The notes: generated by a model from the sequence alone, not told the origin. Positions 25,425-35,677 are shown, counted from the stretch's first letter. The stretch is 38,032 bases of DNA from Alphaproteobacteria bacterium (GCA_015232335.1 JADFZV010000029.1:1-38032); one strand, 5' to 3'. Numbers and translations are program-made.

Positions 25425-26915
25425 TTAGGGCTTCCACCTCAACACCGGGCTTCTTGCCGCGCGGGTTTCATCCAAACGCCTGCGCGGCGTCATGCGAGGG
25501 GCCGCCTTGAAATCATCGGCTGCCCCACCCGCCTTGGCCTTCCTCGCCAACGACAGAAGCGTCTCCACATACTGATCCAGGGTCTGCTTGCTTTCGGTCT
25601 CGGTGGGTTCCATCAACAGGGCTCCATGCACCACGAGGGGGAAATACATGGTCATGGGATGGAAGCCCTCGTCGATCATGGCCTTGGCGAAATCGAGCGT
25701 GGTCACACCCGTATCCTTCAAGAAGCGGTCGTCAAACAGCGCCTCGTGCATGCAGGGACCCTCGGGAAACGAGGGCGTCAATTCAGCGCTCAAGCGCGCC
25801 AGCAGATAATTGGCGTTCAGCACGGCATCCGAGGAGGCTTGCCACAAACCATTGCCCCCCATCGAGAGGATATAGGCCAGCGAGCGGATCATCACGCCGA
25901 ACTGGCCGTGGAATCCCTTCATGCGCCCGAAGCTCTTTTCGCCGTCGCCCAGACAGTGTTCCACCAGTTCCAGCCCGTTCTCGCCAGCCCGCACAAAGGG
26001 CACCGGGGCATAGGCCTTCAAGCGTTCGCTCAACACCACCGGCCCCGCCCCCGGCCCGCCGCCGCCATGCGGCGTGGAAAAGGTCTTGTGCAGATTGATA
26101 TGCATGGCGTCGATGCCCAGATCGGCCACCTTCACCCGCCCGACGATGGCGTTGAAATTAGCCCCATCGCAATAGAAATAGGCGCCCGCCGCCTTCACGG
26201 CGGCGGCGATCTCCAGAATCTCGCTCTCGAACAGGCCGCAGGTGTTGGGGTTGGTCAGCATGAGGGCTGCCACCTTGTTGTCCAGCTTGGCCTTCAAGGC
26301 AGCCAGATCGACCCGGCCCTTTTCGTTGGCGGGAATCGACACCACCTGATAGCCGCACAACGTCGCCGTGGCAGGATTGGTCCCATGCGCCGATTCCGGC
26401 ACCAGCACAATCTGGCGGGCATCACCCCGATCCTCATGGGCGGCGCGGATCGCCATCAAGCCGCATAATTCGCCGTGCGCCCCCGCAGCCGGGCTCATGG
26501 CGATGGCGGGCATGCCGGTCAGATCCATCAGCCAGCGGCCCAAAAGCGAAATCGCCTCCAGAGCACCCTGCACGGTGCTGGCTGGCTGAAGCGGATGCAC
26601 GCCTGCAAAACCGGGAAGGCGCGCCGCCTTTTCGTTCAGCCGAGGATTATGCTTCATGGTGCAGGAACCCAGCGGATAGAATCCGGTATCGATGCCGAAA
26701 TTCTTTTGCGAAAGCCTGGTGTAGTGGCGCACACATTCAGGCTCGGCCAAGCCGGGCAGGCCAATAGCACCCTGGCGCTCGAGCCCACCCAGGCGGTCGG
26801 CGATTTCGGGTGCTTGGGGCAGATCGACGCCGGAACGCTGGGGCTCGCCCTGTTCGAAGATCAGGGGTTCCTCGATCACCAGAGCGCGATTGCCGGTAAA
26901 TGTGTTCGGGCTCAT
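25425..26915 (-). CDS. gcvPB: Glycine dehydrogenase (decarboxylating) subunit 2
   Basis: The 496-residue PLP subunit has [46 protein letters not shown], the aspartate region [11 protein letters not shown] and the PLP lysine in [17 protein letters not shown]. It is the C-terminal half of glycine decarboxylase (P-protein) in organisms with a split enzyme. The ATG overlaps the gcvPA stop by 4 nt (ATGA), which suits stoichiometric production of the two halves. Last gene of the gcv operon. Confidence 0.96.
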   Translation of the reverse strand: MSPNTFTGNRALVIEEPLIFEQGEPQRSGVDLPQAPEIADRLGGLERQGAIGLPGLAEPECVRHYTRLSQKNFGIDTGFYPLGSCTMKHNPRLNEKAARLPGFAGVHPLQPASTVQGALEAISLLGRWLMDLTGMPAIAMSPAAGAHGELCGLMAIRAAHEDRGDARQIVLVPESAHGTNPATATLCGYQVVSIPANEKGRVDLAALKAKLDNKVAALMLTNPNTCGLFESEILEIAAAVKAAGAYFYCDGANFNAIVGRVKVADLGIDAMHINLHKTFSTPHGGGGPGAGPVVLSERLKAYAPVPFVRAGENGLELVEHCLGDGEKSFGRMKGFHGQFGVMIRSLAYILSMGGNGLWQASSDAVLNANYLLARLSAELTPSFPEGPCMHEALFDDRFLKDTGVTTLDFAKAMIDEGFHPMTMYFPLVVHGALLMEPTETESKQTLDQYVETLLSLARKAKAGGAADDFKAAPRMTPRRRLDETRAARSPVLRWKP

Positions 26916-28258
26916 GACAGCACCCCCTGAAGACCTTCGATCAGCGCGTCCATATCCTCGTCCGTCACGGTTTCAGTGGCAGCAATCAGCATCAGATTTT
27001 CCATCTCGGCCCAGGAGGGATAGAAGCGGCTGACCGGCACACCGGCCAGAATGCGCCTAGACGCCATCGCCTCCACCACCGGGGTGGCGGGCTTGGGCAG
27101 TTGCACGGCAAATTCGTTGAAGAAGCTGCCCGGCAGAACCTTGACCCCCTTAAGGGCACTCAAGCGCTCGGCCAATTGCACGGCCCTGGCATGGTTGAGC
27201 TTGGCCAGATTGGTGAATCCGGCTTCGCCCAAAAAGGTCATGTGCATCGAGAAGGCCAGGGCGCAGAGGCCCGAATTGGTGCAGATGTTGCTGGTCGCCT
27301 TTTCCCTTCGGATATGCTGCTCACGCGTCGAAAGGGTCAGCACCCAGCCGCGCTTGCCGTCGGCATCCACCGTTTCGCCGATCAGGCGGCCCGGCATCTG
27401 GCGCACGTATTTTTCGCGCACCGCCATCAGCCCCAGACCAGGACCTCCGAAATTTAAGCCCACGCCCAAGCTTGCACCGTCGCCGATCACGATATCGGCT
27501 CCCATGGCGCCCGGCGGCTTGATCAGGCCAAGGGCGACCGGCTCGGTAACGGCCACCACCAGCAGGGCGCCTTGCGCCTCGCAGGTCTTGGCCAGGGCCG
27601 AATAATCCTTAAGATGGCCGAAGAAGCCGGGAAGCTGCACGATGACGCAGGCGGTTTGGGAATCGATGCGTCCCATCAGGTCTTCGATGCCGAAGGGATC
27701 GGGGGCCAGGGCCTCGACCTTCAGATGCGTGAAGCGGGCCTGGGTGGCGGTCACCTCGCGGTAATGCGGATGCAGGCCGCCCGAGAGCAGAATCTTGTCG
27801 CGCTTGGTAACGCGGGCCGCCATCAGGGCGGCTTCGGCCGAGGCGGTGGCGCCGTCATACAGAGAGGCGTTGGCGACTTCCATGCCGGTGATCATCGCCA
27901 CCTGGGTCTGGAACTCGAACAGATATTGCAGCGTGCCCTGGCTGACCTCGGGCTGATAGGGCGTATAGGCGGTGAGAAACTCGCCCCTCAGCAGCAACTG
28001 GTCGATGGCGGCCGGGATGTGATGGCGATAAGCCCCCGCCCCCAGGAAACAGGGCACGTCGCCCGGGGCCAGATTGCGCGACGCCATGCTGCCCAAGCGC
28101 CGCTCGACCTCCATTTCGCTCAAGCCCAAGGCAAGCGGCAGCGGACCCTTTTGCCTCGCACTGGCGGGCACATCGCAAAACAGATCATCGACGCTGGCCG
28201 CCCCGATGGTTTTCAGCATGTCGGCGCGGTCGGCATCGGTGAGCGGCAAAAACCTCAT
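26912..28258 (-). CDS. gcvPA: Glycine dehydrogenase (decarboxylating) subunit 1
   Basis: The 448-residue N-terminal half of P-protein: [14 protein letters not shown]...[71 protein letters not shown] and the [19 protein letters not shown] segment are all family landmarks. ATG at 28258 was chosen because AAGGA lies 8 nt upstream; a TTG two codons earlier is less likely. With GcvPB it decarboxylates glycine and loads aminomethyl onto GcvH. Confidence 0.96.
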   Translation of the reverse strand: MRFLPLTDADRADMLKTIGAASVDDLFCDVPASARQKGPLPLALGLSEMEVERRLGSMASRNLAPGDVPCFLGAGAYRHHIPAAIDQLLLRGEFLTAYTPYQPEVSQGTLQYLFEFQTQVAMITGMEVANASLYDGATASAEAALMAARVTKRDKILLSGGLHPHYREVTATQARFTHLKVEALAPDPFGIEDLMGRIDSQTACVIVQLPGFFGHLKDYSALAKTCEAQGALLVVAVTEPVALGLIKPPGAMGADIVIGDGASLGVGLNFGGPGLGLMAVREKYVRQMPGRLIGETVDADGKRGWVLTLSTREQHIRREKATSNICTNSGLCALAFSMHMTFLGEAGFTNLAKLNHARAVQLAERLSALKGVKVLPGSFFNEFAVQLPKPATPVVEAMASRRILAGVPVSRFYPSWAEMENLMLIAATETVTDEDMDALIEGLQGVLS

Positions 28259-28273
28259 CGCCAAAATCCTTGG

Positions 28274-28654
28274 TCAGTGATCAAGCGTTTTCAGATAGGC
28301 CTCGTAGGCGTCCTTATCCATCAGGCCGGAAAGCTCGCCGGGTGCGGAAAGGCTCATCTTGTAGAACCAGCCATCGCCCTCGGGTGAATCGTTCACCTGC
28401 CCCGGCTGATCGGCAATCGCCTGATTGATCGCGGTCACGCTGCCCGATGCCGGCGAATAAACCTCGCTGGCGGCCTTGACCGATTCGACCACCGCGGCCT
28501 GTCCGCCCTTGGCGAGCGATTTTCCGATCTCGGGCAGTTCGATGAAGACGATATCGCCCAACTGATGGGCGGCGTAATCGGTAATGCCCACGGTGGCGGT
28601 GCCGTTGTCGAAGCTGATCCATTCGTGTTCGTTGGTAAAGCGCAAGACGGTCAT
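28274..28654 (-). CDS. gcvH: Glycine cleavage system H protein
   Basis: The 126-residue lipoyl carrier has FTNEHEWISFDNGTATVGITDYAAHQLGDIVFIELPEIG and the lipoylated lysine in VVESVKAASEVYSP (Lys60). It shuttles the aminomethyl group between GcvP and GcvT and electrons to the L protein. AAGGGGA overlaps the gcvT stop region, with an 11-nt gap, so it is co-translated. lpd for the L protein is not in the window. Confidence 0.97.
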   Translation of the reverse strand: MTVLRFTNEHEWISFDNGTATVGITDYAAHQLGDIVFIELPEIGKSLAKGGQAAVVESVKAASEVYSPASGSVTAINQAIADQPGQVNDSPEGDGWFYKMSLSAPGELSGLMDKDAYEAYLKTLDH

Positions 28655-28665
28655 GGCGAATCCCC

Positions 28666-29775
28666 TTATTTGAAATAGCGATGCGAAAAGAAAGGCAGGG
28701 CAACGATTTTGGCGGGCATGGGCTTGTCGCGCACGATCAGTTGAACCGATGTGCCGGGAGCGGCATGCGCACTATCGACATAACCCATGGCTACCGGCCC
28801 ATCGACCGAGGGGCCGAAGCCGCCCGAGGTGATTTCGCCGATCACGCGGCCCTGGCCGTCCTGGATGATCGTATGAGCCCTGGCGGGTGCGCGGCCTTCG
28901 GGCTTGATGCCGACGCGCTTGCGCTTGGCGCCTGCCTTCAACTGGGCGAGGATGATGCCGTCTCCAGCGAATCCGCCTTCCTCGCGCCGCCTTTTGCCGA
29001 TGGTCCAGACCAGATCGGCCTCGACCGGGCTGGTGGTCTGATCGATGTCGGAGCCATAGAGACACAGGCCCGCTTCAAGACGCAAGGAATCGCGCGCCCC
29101 CAAGCCGATAGGGGCCACACCGGGCTGCTTCAGCAAAGCGCGGGCGACTTCCTCCGCCTTTTCAGCGGGCAGGGCGATTTCATAGCCATCCTCGCCGGTA
29201 TAGCCCGAGCGCGTGACCAGACAGGCAATGCCCATCACCTTGATCTCGGCGCCGCTCATGAATCCGAGCTTCGCCGCCTCGGGTGCCAGGGGGGCGAAAG
29301 CCTCGGCGGCCTTGGGGCCCTGCAGGGCCAGCAGCGCCAGTTCGGGATGCGCCACCACCTTGATCCCCTTGGGCTCCAAAGCCCCTTTCAGATGGGCGAT
29401 ATCCTCGTGCTTGCAAGAGGCATTGACCACCAGCGACAAACGATCGGGCAGGCGCAGCACCATCAGATCGTCCTGCATGCCGCCCCTGGCATTGGTGAAC
29501 TGGGTATAGCGCTGACGCCCCACCGCTAGGCCGCAGATATCGGCGGGCACCAGGGCCTCCAGCGCCTTGTCGGCCCCTTGGCCAATCAGCGACACCACGC
29601 CCATATGCGAGACGTCGAACAGCCCGGCGTGGCTTCGTGTGTGCAGATGCTCTTTCAAGACACCCATGGGATAATTGACCGGCATGGCATAACCGGCAAA
29701 GGGCACCAACTTGCCGCCCAGTTCCTGATGCAGGGCGTAAAGCGGCGTGGTTTTCAGATCATCGGGCAGGCTCAC
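28666..29775 (-). CDS. gcvT: Glycine cleavage system T protein (aminomethyltransferase)
   Basis: The 369-residue folate-dependent enzyme has LVPFAGYAMPVNYPMGVLKEHLHTRSHAGLFDVSHMG, SGYTGEDGYEIALPAEKA, GARDSLRLEAGLCLYGSDID and the C-terminal VGIKPEGRAPARAHTII. It moves methylene to tetrahydrofolate and releases ammonia. The start is a GTG at 29775 with GGAGG 9 nt upstream. First gene of gcvT-gcvH-gcvPA-gcvPB, directly under a glycine riboswitch whose 3' end can mask this start. Confidence 0.96.
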   Translation of the reverse strand: MSLPDDLKTTPLYALHQELGGKLVPFAGYAMPVNYPMGVLKEHLHTRSHAGLFDVSHMGVVSLIGQGADKALEALVPADICGLAVGRQRYTQFTNARGGMQDDLMVLRLPDRLSLVVNASCKHEDIAHLKGALEPKGIKVVAHPELALLALQGPKAAEAFAPLAPEAAKLGFMSGAEIKVMGIACLVTRSGYTGEDGYEIALPAEKAEEVARALLKQPGVAPIGLGARDSLRLEAGLCLYGSDIDQTTSPVEADLVWTIGKRRREEGGFAGDGIILAQLKAGAKRKRVGIKPEGRAPARAHTIIQDGQGRVIGEITSGGFGPSVDGPVAMGYVDSAHAAPGTSVQLIVRDKPMPAKIVALPFFSHRYFK

Positions 29776-29816
29776 GGACAGAATCCTCCGGTTACGGCAG
29801 AGACCAAATCAGGCGC

Positions 29817-30004
29817 CCCTCTCTGTCCGTTCGACCTGAAAGATTCACCCACCTTGCAGCGGGCTTACTTCGTCGGTGAGACGCCGTTTTGCGCATGGCA
29901 AACGGCCATCTGCTTTCCAGATGCCTGCTTCTCCCGGTCCTTTTGCCTGAGAGTTTCCAGGGGCGGTTGCTCCTTCGGCGCCAGCTCTCGCTGATCTCTC
30001 CCGG
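29817..30004 (-). promoter_or_regulatory. Tandem glycine riboswitch upstream of gcvT
   Basis: On the minus strand the first aptamer shows GGGAGAG, GCGCCGAAGGAGCAA and AAACTCTCAGGCAAAAGGAC. The second shows CACCGACGAAG, GGTGAATCTTTCAGGTCGAACGGACAGAG. This is the two-aptamer gcvT element pattern. The last 9 nt of aptamer 2 (ACGGACAGA, 29830-29822) are exactly complementary to TCTGTCCGT (29782-29774), which spans the space between the ribosome site and the first two bases of the GTG start. This suggests a translational ON switch: without glycine the start is paired, and with glycine P1 forms and frees it. Confidence 0.92.
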
Positions 30005-30102
30005 GGGAAGTGCGTTTAGGCCGGGCCATCCTAGAGGGGAGCCGGGCACAGTCAAGCGGCCTTAGCCTAATGTGAAAAATCAAGGGGTTGGCTTGCAGTG
30101 CC

Positions 30103-30131
30103 TTGACGTTGAGCGCACATCTTTCTAGACT
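30103..30131 (+). promoter_or_regulatory. Sigma-70 type promoter of trxA
   Basis: TTGACG (30103-30108), 17-nt spacer, TAGACT (30126-30131), 73 nt before the trxA ATG. This is the best -35/-10 match seen in the window. It diverges from the gcv riboswitch region. Confidence 0.7.
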
Positions 30132-30204
30132 CGGGTGGATTCGGGCGCATGTCCTCCCCATATCACAACGGGCAAACAGCCAAACTCAAGCCAAGGATAG
30201 TCTC

Positions 30205-30519
30205 ATGAAGCAGGTTACCGATGCCAACTTCGATGCCGAGGTGCTGAAGTCCTCGGGTCCCGTGCTGGTCGATTTTTGGGCCGAATGGTGCGGCCCTTGC
30301 CGCCAGATCGCCCCAGCCCTCGAAGAGCTTTCGAAGGACTATGCCGCCAAGATCAGCGTGGCCAAGGTCAATATCGACGAAAATCCGGCGACACCCTCGA
30401 AGTACGGTGTGCGCGGCATTCCAACCTTGATGATCTTCAAGAACGGCCAGGTCGCCGCCACCAAGGTTGGCGCTCTGCCCAAAAGCAAGCTGTATGAATG
30501 GGTCGATTCCGCTCTTTAA
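30205..30519 (+). CDS. trxA: Thioredoxin
   Basis: The 104-residue protein has the thioredoxin fold with [13 protein letters not shown] (Cys29/Cys32), the cis-Pro strand [13 protein letters not shown] and the C-terminal helix. It reduces protein disulfides in the cytoplasm using NADPH via thioredoxin reductase. AAGGA lies 7 nt before the ATG. A strong terminator follows, so it is its own transcription unit. Confidence 0.97.
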   Translation: MKQVTDANFDAEVLKSSGPVLVDFWAEWCGPCRQIAPALEELSKDYAAKISVAKVNIDENPATPSKYGVRGIPTLMIFKNGQVAATKVGALPKSKLYEWVDSAL

Positions 30520-30540
30520 GCTGCTTTGAAGATTGAAGAC

Positions 30541-30572
30541 AAGGCCGCGCCCTTTAAGGGTGCGGCCTTTTT
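30541..30572 (+). terminator. Terminator of trxA
   Basis: AAGGCCGCGCCC (30541-30552) pairs with GGGTGCGGCCTT (30558-30569), one G-T pair, 5-nt loop, followed by TTTTT. The next gene starts 14 nt later. Confidence 0.9.
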
Positions 30573-30585
30573 CGTGAGAGGCGCC

Positions 30586-31032
30586 ATGGAAATCATTGAA
30601 GAAGCGCAGCACAGGGATATCGATGCCATGGCCGATCTGCTGGCCTCGCTTTTCGAGCAGGAGGCCGAGTTCGAGCCAAACCACGCCCGGCAGGTGGCGG
30701 GGCTGCGGCTGATTCTATCAGAACCCCAAAGCGGGCGCCTGTTCGTGGCCCGCCAAGGCGAGCAAGTGGCGGGCATGGTCTGTCTGCTCTTTAGCGTTTC
30801 AACAGCGCTGGGAGAGCCCGTCTGCTGGCTGGAGGACATGGTGGTGCATCCTGAAAGCCGAGGCTCTGGCCTGGGTTCAAAACTTCTTGCCCATGCCCTG
30901 GCTTATGCCGAACAGAATGGATTCGGGCGCGTGACATTGCTGACGGATCACCGGAACGCCGACGCAAAACGCTTTTATGCCCGCCATGGCTTCACGCTTT
31001 CCGACATGACTCCGATGCGACGAGTCTTCTAA
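30586..31032 (+). CDS. GNAT-family N-acetyltransferase
   Basis: The 148-residue protein starts MEIIEEAQHRDIDAMADLLASLFEQE and has the GNAT core: WLEDMVVHPESRGSGLGSKLLAHALAYAEQNGF (acetyl-CoA loop RGSGLG) and the C-terminal ADAKRFYARHGF motif. Substrate unknown. GAGAGG lies 4 nt before the ATG; the frame is open upstream through the trxA terminator, so the internal ATG was taken. Its stop abuts the ygiQ start, so the two are cotranscribed. Confidence 0.9.
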   Translation: MEIIEEAQHRDIDAMADLLASLFEQEAEFEPNHARQVAGLRLILSEPQSGRLFVARQGEQVAGMVCLLFSVSTALGEPVCWLEDMVVHPESRGSGLGSKLLAHALAYAEQNGFGRVTLLTDHRNADAKRFYARHGFTLSDMTPMRRVF

Positions 31033-32859
31033 ATGCCCGCCCCCTTTCTTCCCATGAGCCGGGACGAGGTGAAGCGCCTTGCCCTCTCCTCTCTCGATAT
31101 CGTTCTGGTGACAGGTGACGCCTATGTCGATCATCCCAGCTTCGGATGTGCCCTGATCGGGCGCCTGCTGGAAGCCGAGGGATTCAGCGTCGGCATCATC
31201 GCCCAGCCGGATTGGAACGGCATCGAAGATTTCCAAGCGCTGGGACGGCCCAATCTGTTCTTCGGGGTCACGGCGGGCAACATGGATTCCATGGTCAACC
31301 GCTACACTTCGGAGAAGCGCCTGCGCTCGGACGATGCCTATACGCCGGAGGGGGTTGCAGGCAAGCGGCCCGACCGTGCGGCCAATGTCTATGCCCAGCG
31401 CTGCCGCGAGGCCTTCAAGGACGTGCCCATCGTGCTGGGCGGCATCGAAGCCTCGCTGCGCCGCTTTGCCCATTACGATTACTGGTCCGACAAAGTGCGC
31501 CGCTCGATCCTGCTGGACGCCAAGGCCGACCTGCTGGTCTATGGCAATGCCGAGCGCGCCATCGTCGAGATCGCCAGACGCGCCAAAAACGGCGAAGCGC
31601 CCCGGTTGATGCGGGGTATTCGCGGCACGGCCTATCTCTCGGACTTCGTGGGCGACGAGGCGGGTCTGCGCCTGCCCGCCTATGAGGAGGTGCGTAGCGT
31701 CGTCAAGGCCTATGCGCTGGCCTCGCGCCTCATGCATCTGGAAAGCAATCCTTTGAATGCCAGGCCACTTGTGCAGCGCCATGGCGACAAGGACCTCATC
31801 GTCGCCCCACCACCCCTGCCCCTTTCGACCACCGAGATGGACCGCATTTTCGAGCTGCCCTATGCCAGGGCGCCGCATCCCAGCTATGGCAAGGCGCGTA
31901 TTCCGGCCTGGGAGATGATCCGCTTCTCGATCACCATTCTGCGCGGCTGCTTCGGCGGCTGCACCTTCTGCTCGATCACAGAACATGAGGGGCGCATCGT
32001 GCAGAACCGATCCGAGGAGTCGGTTCTGCGCGAGATCGGCCAGATGCAGGCCGACATGAAAGGCTTTACCGGCGTCATCTCTGACCTGGGCGGCCCCACC
32101 GCCAATATGTACCGGCTGGGTTGCAAGGATGCCCGCACGCAAGCAATCTGTCGGCGCCTGTCTTGCGTTAGCCCTAAAATCTGCAAAAGCCTGATCACCG
32201 ATCACAGCCCGCTGCTAAGCCTTTACCGCAAGACGCGTAGCCATCCCGGCATCAAGAAGGTGCTGATCGCTTCCGGCCTGCGCTATGACCTAGCCCTCGA
32301 TAGTCCCGACTATATCGCCGAACTGGCGGCGCATCATGTCGGGGGCTATCTCAAGGTCGCACCCGAGCATACCGAGCCCGAAGTGCTTGCCCATATGATG
32401 AAGCCGCCCATAGCGCTTTATGAACGCTTTGAAAAACGCTTTTCCGATGCGGCCAGGAAGGCCGGGAACAAACTCTATCTCATTCCCTACTTCATCGCCG
32501 GACATCCCGGCACCACGGATACCGACATGCTGAAGCTGTCGCTTTGGTTAAAGCGCCACGGCCTCAAGCTTGACCAAGTGCAAACTTTTTTGCCCTCGCC
32601 CATGTCACTGGCAACGGCGATGTATCATACCGGCTTGAATCCGCTGACACCTGATCTCAGAAGCGTTTTCATACCCAAGGGGGGGCGCCAACGCCGCCTG
32701 CACAAGGCCTATCTGCGCTGGCACGACCCCGAGAATGCGCCCTTGATCAAGGAAAGCCTGATCGCTTTGGGCCGCAAGGATCTGCTGGCCCAGTTTTTTC
32801 CAACGATGCCAGGGCGCAAATCGCAAACTGGCGGAAAAGCAGGGCGACGTCCTGGCTAA
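31033..32859 (+). CDS. YgiQ-family radical SAM protein
   Basis: The 608-residue protein follows the YgiQ layout. An N-terminal cobalamin-domain-like segment begins [31 protein letters not shown] and includes [20 protein letters not shown]. The radical SAM cluster CFGGCTFC is at 306-313, in the family's CxxxCxxC form. Then [24 protein letters not shown] and [17 protein letters not shown] follow. Reaction unknown for the family. ATG directly follows the TAA of the acetyltransferase gene. The stop overlaps the convergent bacteriohemerythrin stop by 3 nt. Confidence 0.93.
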   Translation: MPAPFLPMSRDEVKRLALSSLDIVLVTGDAYVDHPSFGCALIGRLLEAEGFSVGIIAQPDWNGIEDFQALGRPNLFFGVTAGNMDSMVNRYTSEKRLRSDDAYTPEGVAGKRPDRAANVYAQRCREAFKDVPIVLGGIEASLRRFAHYDYWSDKVRRSILLDAKADLLVYGNAERAIVEIARRAKNGEAPRLMRGIRGTAYLSDFVGDEAGLRLPAYEEVRSVVKAYALASRLMHLESNPLNARPLVQRHGDKDLIVAPPPLPLSTTEMDRIFELPYARAPHPSYGKARIPAWEMIRFSITILRGCFGGCTFCSITEHEGRIVQNRSEESVLREIGQMQADMKGFTGVISDLGGPTANMYRLGCKDARTQAICRRLSCVSPKICKSLITDHSPLLSLYRKTRSHPGIKKVLIASGLRYDLALDSPDYIAELAAHHVGGYLKVAPEHTEPEVLAHMMKPPIALYERFEKRFSDAARKAGNKLYLIPYFIAGHPGTTDTDMLKLSLWLKRHGLKLDQVQTFLPSPMSLATAMYHTGLNPLTPDLRSVFIPKGGRQRRLHKAYLRWHDPENAPLIKESLIALGRKDLLAQFFPTMPGRKSQTGGKAGRRPG

Positions 32860-33296
32860 TCGTTATTGCCCATCTCGTGGCCGTACACGGAGAAGGCATA
32901 GCGTCCAACCGCCACGTCCTCCTTCATAATGTGATTCATGAGCCAATCGCCAAGAAAAACAATGATTGTCTGCGCAAATTCCGGGCTTTTATCCAGGGCG
33001 AACTGATCGAAAATCTGTCGAACTTTTTTTTCAAGGGCGCTATGCAGCGCGCAATGTTCCTCGATTTTGGGGTAGGCGATTCGCTCCATAAAGGCCTTCT
33101 CACGGGCAAAGTGGCTTAGCGCATAATGAACGAGAAAATGCAGGGCGTGCATGATTGTTTCTGCGTGATAAGCCCGATCCATGTCATCGACAAGCGCATT
33201 ATAGAGCTGGATCAGTCTTTGATGATCGCTGTCAATGTCAGGCACATTGACGCGCAAGGCCTCTGTCCACGCCACTTTCGCAAGCTCTGTTTTCAT
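32856..33296 (-). CDS. Bacteriohemerythrin
   Basis: The 146-residue four-helix protein has all seven diiron ligands of hemerythrins: His25 (DSDHQRL), His62 and Glu66 (SHFAREKAF), His81 and His85 ([10 protein letters not shown]), His122 and Asp127 (NHIMKEDV). It reversibly binds oxygen, for delivery, storage or sensing, in microaerophilic bacteria. ATG at 33296 overlaps the stop of the upstream c-di-GMP gene by 4 nt (ATGA); a GTG five codons earlier is an unlikely start. The coupling suggests it works with that signalling protein. Confidence 0.95.
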   Translation of the reverse strand: MKTELAKVAWTEALRVNVPDIDSDHQRLIQLYNALVDDMDRAYHAETIMHALHFLVHYALSHFAREKAFMERIAYPKIEEHCALHSALEKKVRQIFDQFALDKSPEFAQTIIVFLGDWLMNHIMKEDVAVGRYAFSVYGHEMGNND

Positions 33297-35677
33297 TTGC
33301 CGTCGCCCCACTCTTGGCCCATCAATCGTTCGAACTCACCCAGCGGCACGGGCCTGCCAAAGAAGTAGCCTTGGTACGAATGGCAGCCAAGCTCGGCCAA
33401 AAGGTCGCGCTGCTCGACTGTTTCCACGCCCTCGGCGATGACCGTCAGGCCAAGACTTTGGCCCAAGGCGACAATGGTGCGTGCAATGGCCGTGTCATTG
33501 GGATCGATCAGCACATCGCGAACGAAGGACTGATCGATTTTCAACTGGTCCAGCGGCAAACGCTTGAGATAGGTCAGGGAGGAATAGCCCGTTCCAAAAT
33601 CATCCAGCGAGAAGCTAACGCCCCTGGCCTTAAGAGCGGACATCTTGGCAATGACGTCATCCACATTGGTGACCAAAAGACTCTCGGTCAGTTCAAGCTT
33701 GAGCTTCTTAGGATCGGCCCCGCTGACATCCAGCACCGCTTCAAGCTGTGCAACAAAATCCTTGTGATGAAACTGGCGGGCGCTGACATTGACAGCCAGG
33801 GACAGATGGGCCGTGTTGGGATTGGCGGCCCAGGCAACCAACTGCTCGCAGGCTTTTTTCAACACCCAATAGCCCAGGCGGACGATCAGTCCCGTCTCTT
33901 CCGCCAGTAGGATAAAGTCTCCGGGGGGCACCATGCCTCGCAGCGGATGACACCAGCGCAACAGCACTTCAGCACCTGTCGGCTTCCCCTGCTCTCCAAT
34001 CTGAATTTGATAAAAGAGTATGAACTGATCTTCCAACACGCCTTGGCGCAAGTCTGCTTCCAAGGCGGCCTGCCCCATGACCATGGCCTGCGTGTAGGGG
34101 TCAAAAAAGCGCAGGGTGTTTCGCCCATCCTTCTTTGCCTGATACATGGCAATGTCGGATTGCTTTAGCAACTCATCCACTGTTTTTTGGTGGCCAATGA
34201 AAAGAGTGACGCCAATGCTCGAACTCGAATGATATTCCAGTCCGTCCAAATCAAAGGCCCTGCCCAGGGACGCAAGAATCTTCTCGCCAACGGCTTCGGC
34301 AGACGAGGCGGCTTCCTCGATTTCTCCGCTTAGGTCTTCAAGCATAACCACAAACTCGTCGCCGCCCAGACGGGCGACACTGTCGCCTTCGCGGATGTTT
34401 TCCGTGATGCGTTGCGCTACCTGCTTTAGCAAGAGATCGCCTTTGTCGTGACCTCGCGTATCGTTCAATGTTTTGAAATGATCAAGATCAATAAAGAACA
34501 AAGCCCCATGGCTGGCCGTTCGCGCACTTGTCGCCGTGGCTTGTTTCAGGCGGTCCAGAAAGAGGCGACGATTCGGCAGGCCGGTCAGCGTGTCGTAGAA
34601 GGCAAGATGCGTTATTTCATCCTCTGCTTCCTTGCGCTGGGAAATGTCGGTCATCGTGCCAATGTAATGCGTAACCGTTCCCGAACCATCCACAGCAGAT
34701 GAAATGCAGAGCCTTGCGGGGAAGGCCTCACCGCTTTTGCGCCGGTTCCAGATTTCACCCTCCCATGAGCCGTTTTCCTGGAGGCTGTCCCACATGCCTT
34801 TGAAAAACGCGTCATCATGCCTTGATGATTTGAGAAGACGCGGCGTTTTGCCAATCACCTCCTCGGCAGAATAGCCACTAATCTCGCAAAAGGCTTTGTT
34901 GACGCGTAGAATGACGCTCTTGGCGTTGCAGACGAATATGCCATCCTGGGAGTCAAAGGCGATCGCTGCGATGCGAAGCTCTTCCGTGGCCTTTCGATTT
35001 ATGCGAAAAAATGTGAGCAGTATGCTTGATGCCAGGACCAGCCCCGTGGCCGTCACGATTAGAAACAGCCCCAAAATTCGAGCGGACGCGGCGACCTCGT
35101 TATTGGCGTCGAGAAGTTCGCTAACGGTCTCGCTGGAAAGTTCCCCGACTGACCATGATGCAATATTGAGTTTCTCGCTCAGTTCTTCCGCCAGTCCGTC
35201 AAATTCGGGCATCATCTTGTTGCCGATGGCGGGACCATGGTCGATATAAGCCCTCGACATCGATTTTCCGAATTCGTAGTAGGGCGTAAAGGCGGCCTCC
35301 ACTTCCTTAAGCATGGCAACCGTTTCCAACTTTCCGGTTTCCTCGGCCAGGCTTTTGGCAAGATCGATGTCTTGCTTGAAGGCCTCGGCCGACTTCTGTG
35401 CCAGCCGCAATCCCTCATCCCTGCCGTTTTGGGCGCGCGTGGCGGATACGTCGCTTAAGTACTGCTGTACCTGCACGATATCGAGATTAATGTCTTTGAT
35501 CGCCACAATGAGCGGAAGGCCTTTGATTGTAATTTTTTCGACCGCATGGCTCAGTTTATCAATTTGAGACGACTGGGACTTGAACTGAATGGCGGTCAAC
35601 GCCCCCAGAACGCCCAGCACAAGCACAATCAGCCCGAACGCCGCGATCAGTGCTCGCCGGATAGTCTCCTCACCCAT
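33293..35677 (-). CDS. Membrane PAS-GGDEF-EAL c-di-GMP signalling protein
   Basis: The 794-residue protein has a membrane helix at about 9-31, a periplasmic helical sensor (about 32-200), a second helix (about 201-223), then PAS (about 236-350, ending TDISQRKEAE). GGDEF follows with YDTLTGLPNR and RLGGDEF (438-442), plus an intact RxxD inhibitory site REGD (429-432). The EAL domain has GAEVLLRW, so the signature reads EVL (570-572) but keeps the catalytic Glu, and NVSARQF, LELTES, DDFGTGYSSL, LKIDQSFV, AEGVE and QGYFFGRP are all present. Both cyclase and phosphodiesterase could be active. GGAGAAGG lies 5 nt before the ATG. It is coupled to bacteriohemerythrin. Confidence 0.94.
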   Translation of the reverse strand: MGEETIRRALIAAFGLIVLVLGVLGALTAIQFKSQSSQIDKLSHAVEKITIKGLPLIVAIKDINLDIVQVQQYLSDVSATRAQNGRDEGLRLAQKSAEAFKQDIDLAKSLAEETGKLETVAMLKEVEAAFTPYYEFGKSMSRAYIDHGPAIGNKMMPEFDGLAEELSEKLNIASWSVGELSSETVSELLDANNEVAASARILGLFLIVTATGLVLASSILLTFFRINRKATEELRIAAIAFDSQDGIFVCNAKSVILRVNKAFCEISGYSAEEVIGKTPRLLKSSRHDDAFFKGMWDSLQENGSWEGEIWNRRKSGEAFPARLCISSAVDGSGTVTHYIGTMTDISQRKEAEDEITHLAFYDTLTGLPNRRLFLDRLKQATATSARTASHGALFFIDLDHFKTLNDTRGHDKGDLLLKQVAQRITENIREGDSVARLGGDEFVVMLEDLSGEIEEAASSAEAVGEKILASLGRAFDLDGLEYHSSSSIGVTLFIGHQKTVDELLKQSDIAMYQAKKDGRNTLRFFDPYTQAMVMGQAALEADLRQGVLEDQFILFYQIQIGEQGKPTGAEVLLRWCHPLRGMVPPGDFILLAEETGLIVRLGYWVLKKACEQLVAWAANPNTAHLSLAVNVSARQFHHKDFVAQLEAVLDVSGADPKKLKLELTESLLVTNVDDVIAKMSALKARGVSFSLDDFGTGYSSLTYLKRLPLDQLKIDQSFVRDVLIDPNDTAIARTIVALGQSLGLTVIAEGVETVEQRDLLAELGCHSYQGYFFGRPVPLGEFERLMGQEWGDGK

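Noticed and set aside
30877..32205. A 442-codon minus-strand frame opposite ygiQ
   Set aside because: Antisense to a well-conserved radical SAM gene. Its translation has no motif and no ribosome site; it is a shadow frame.
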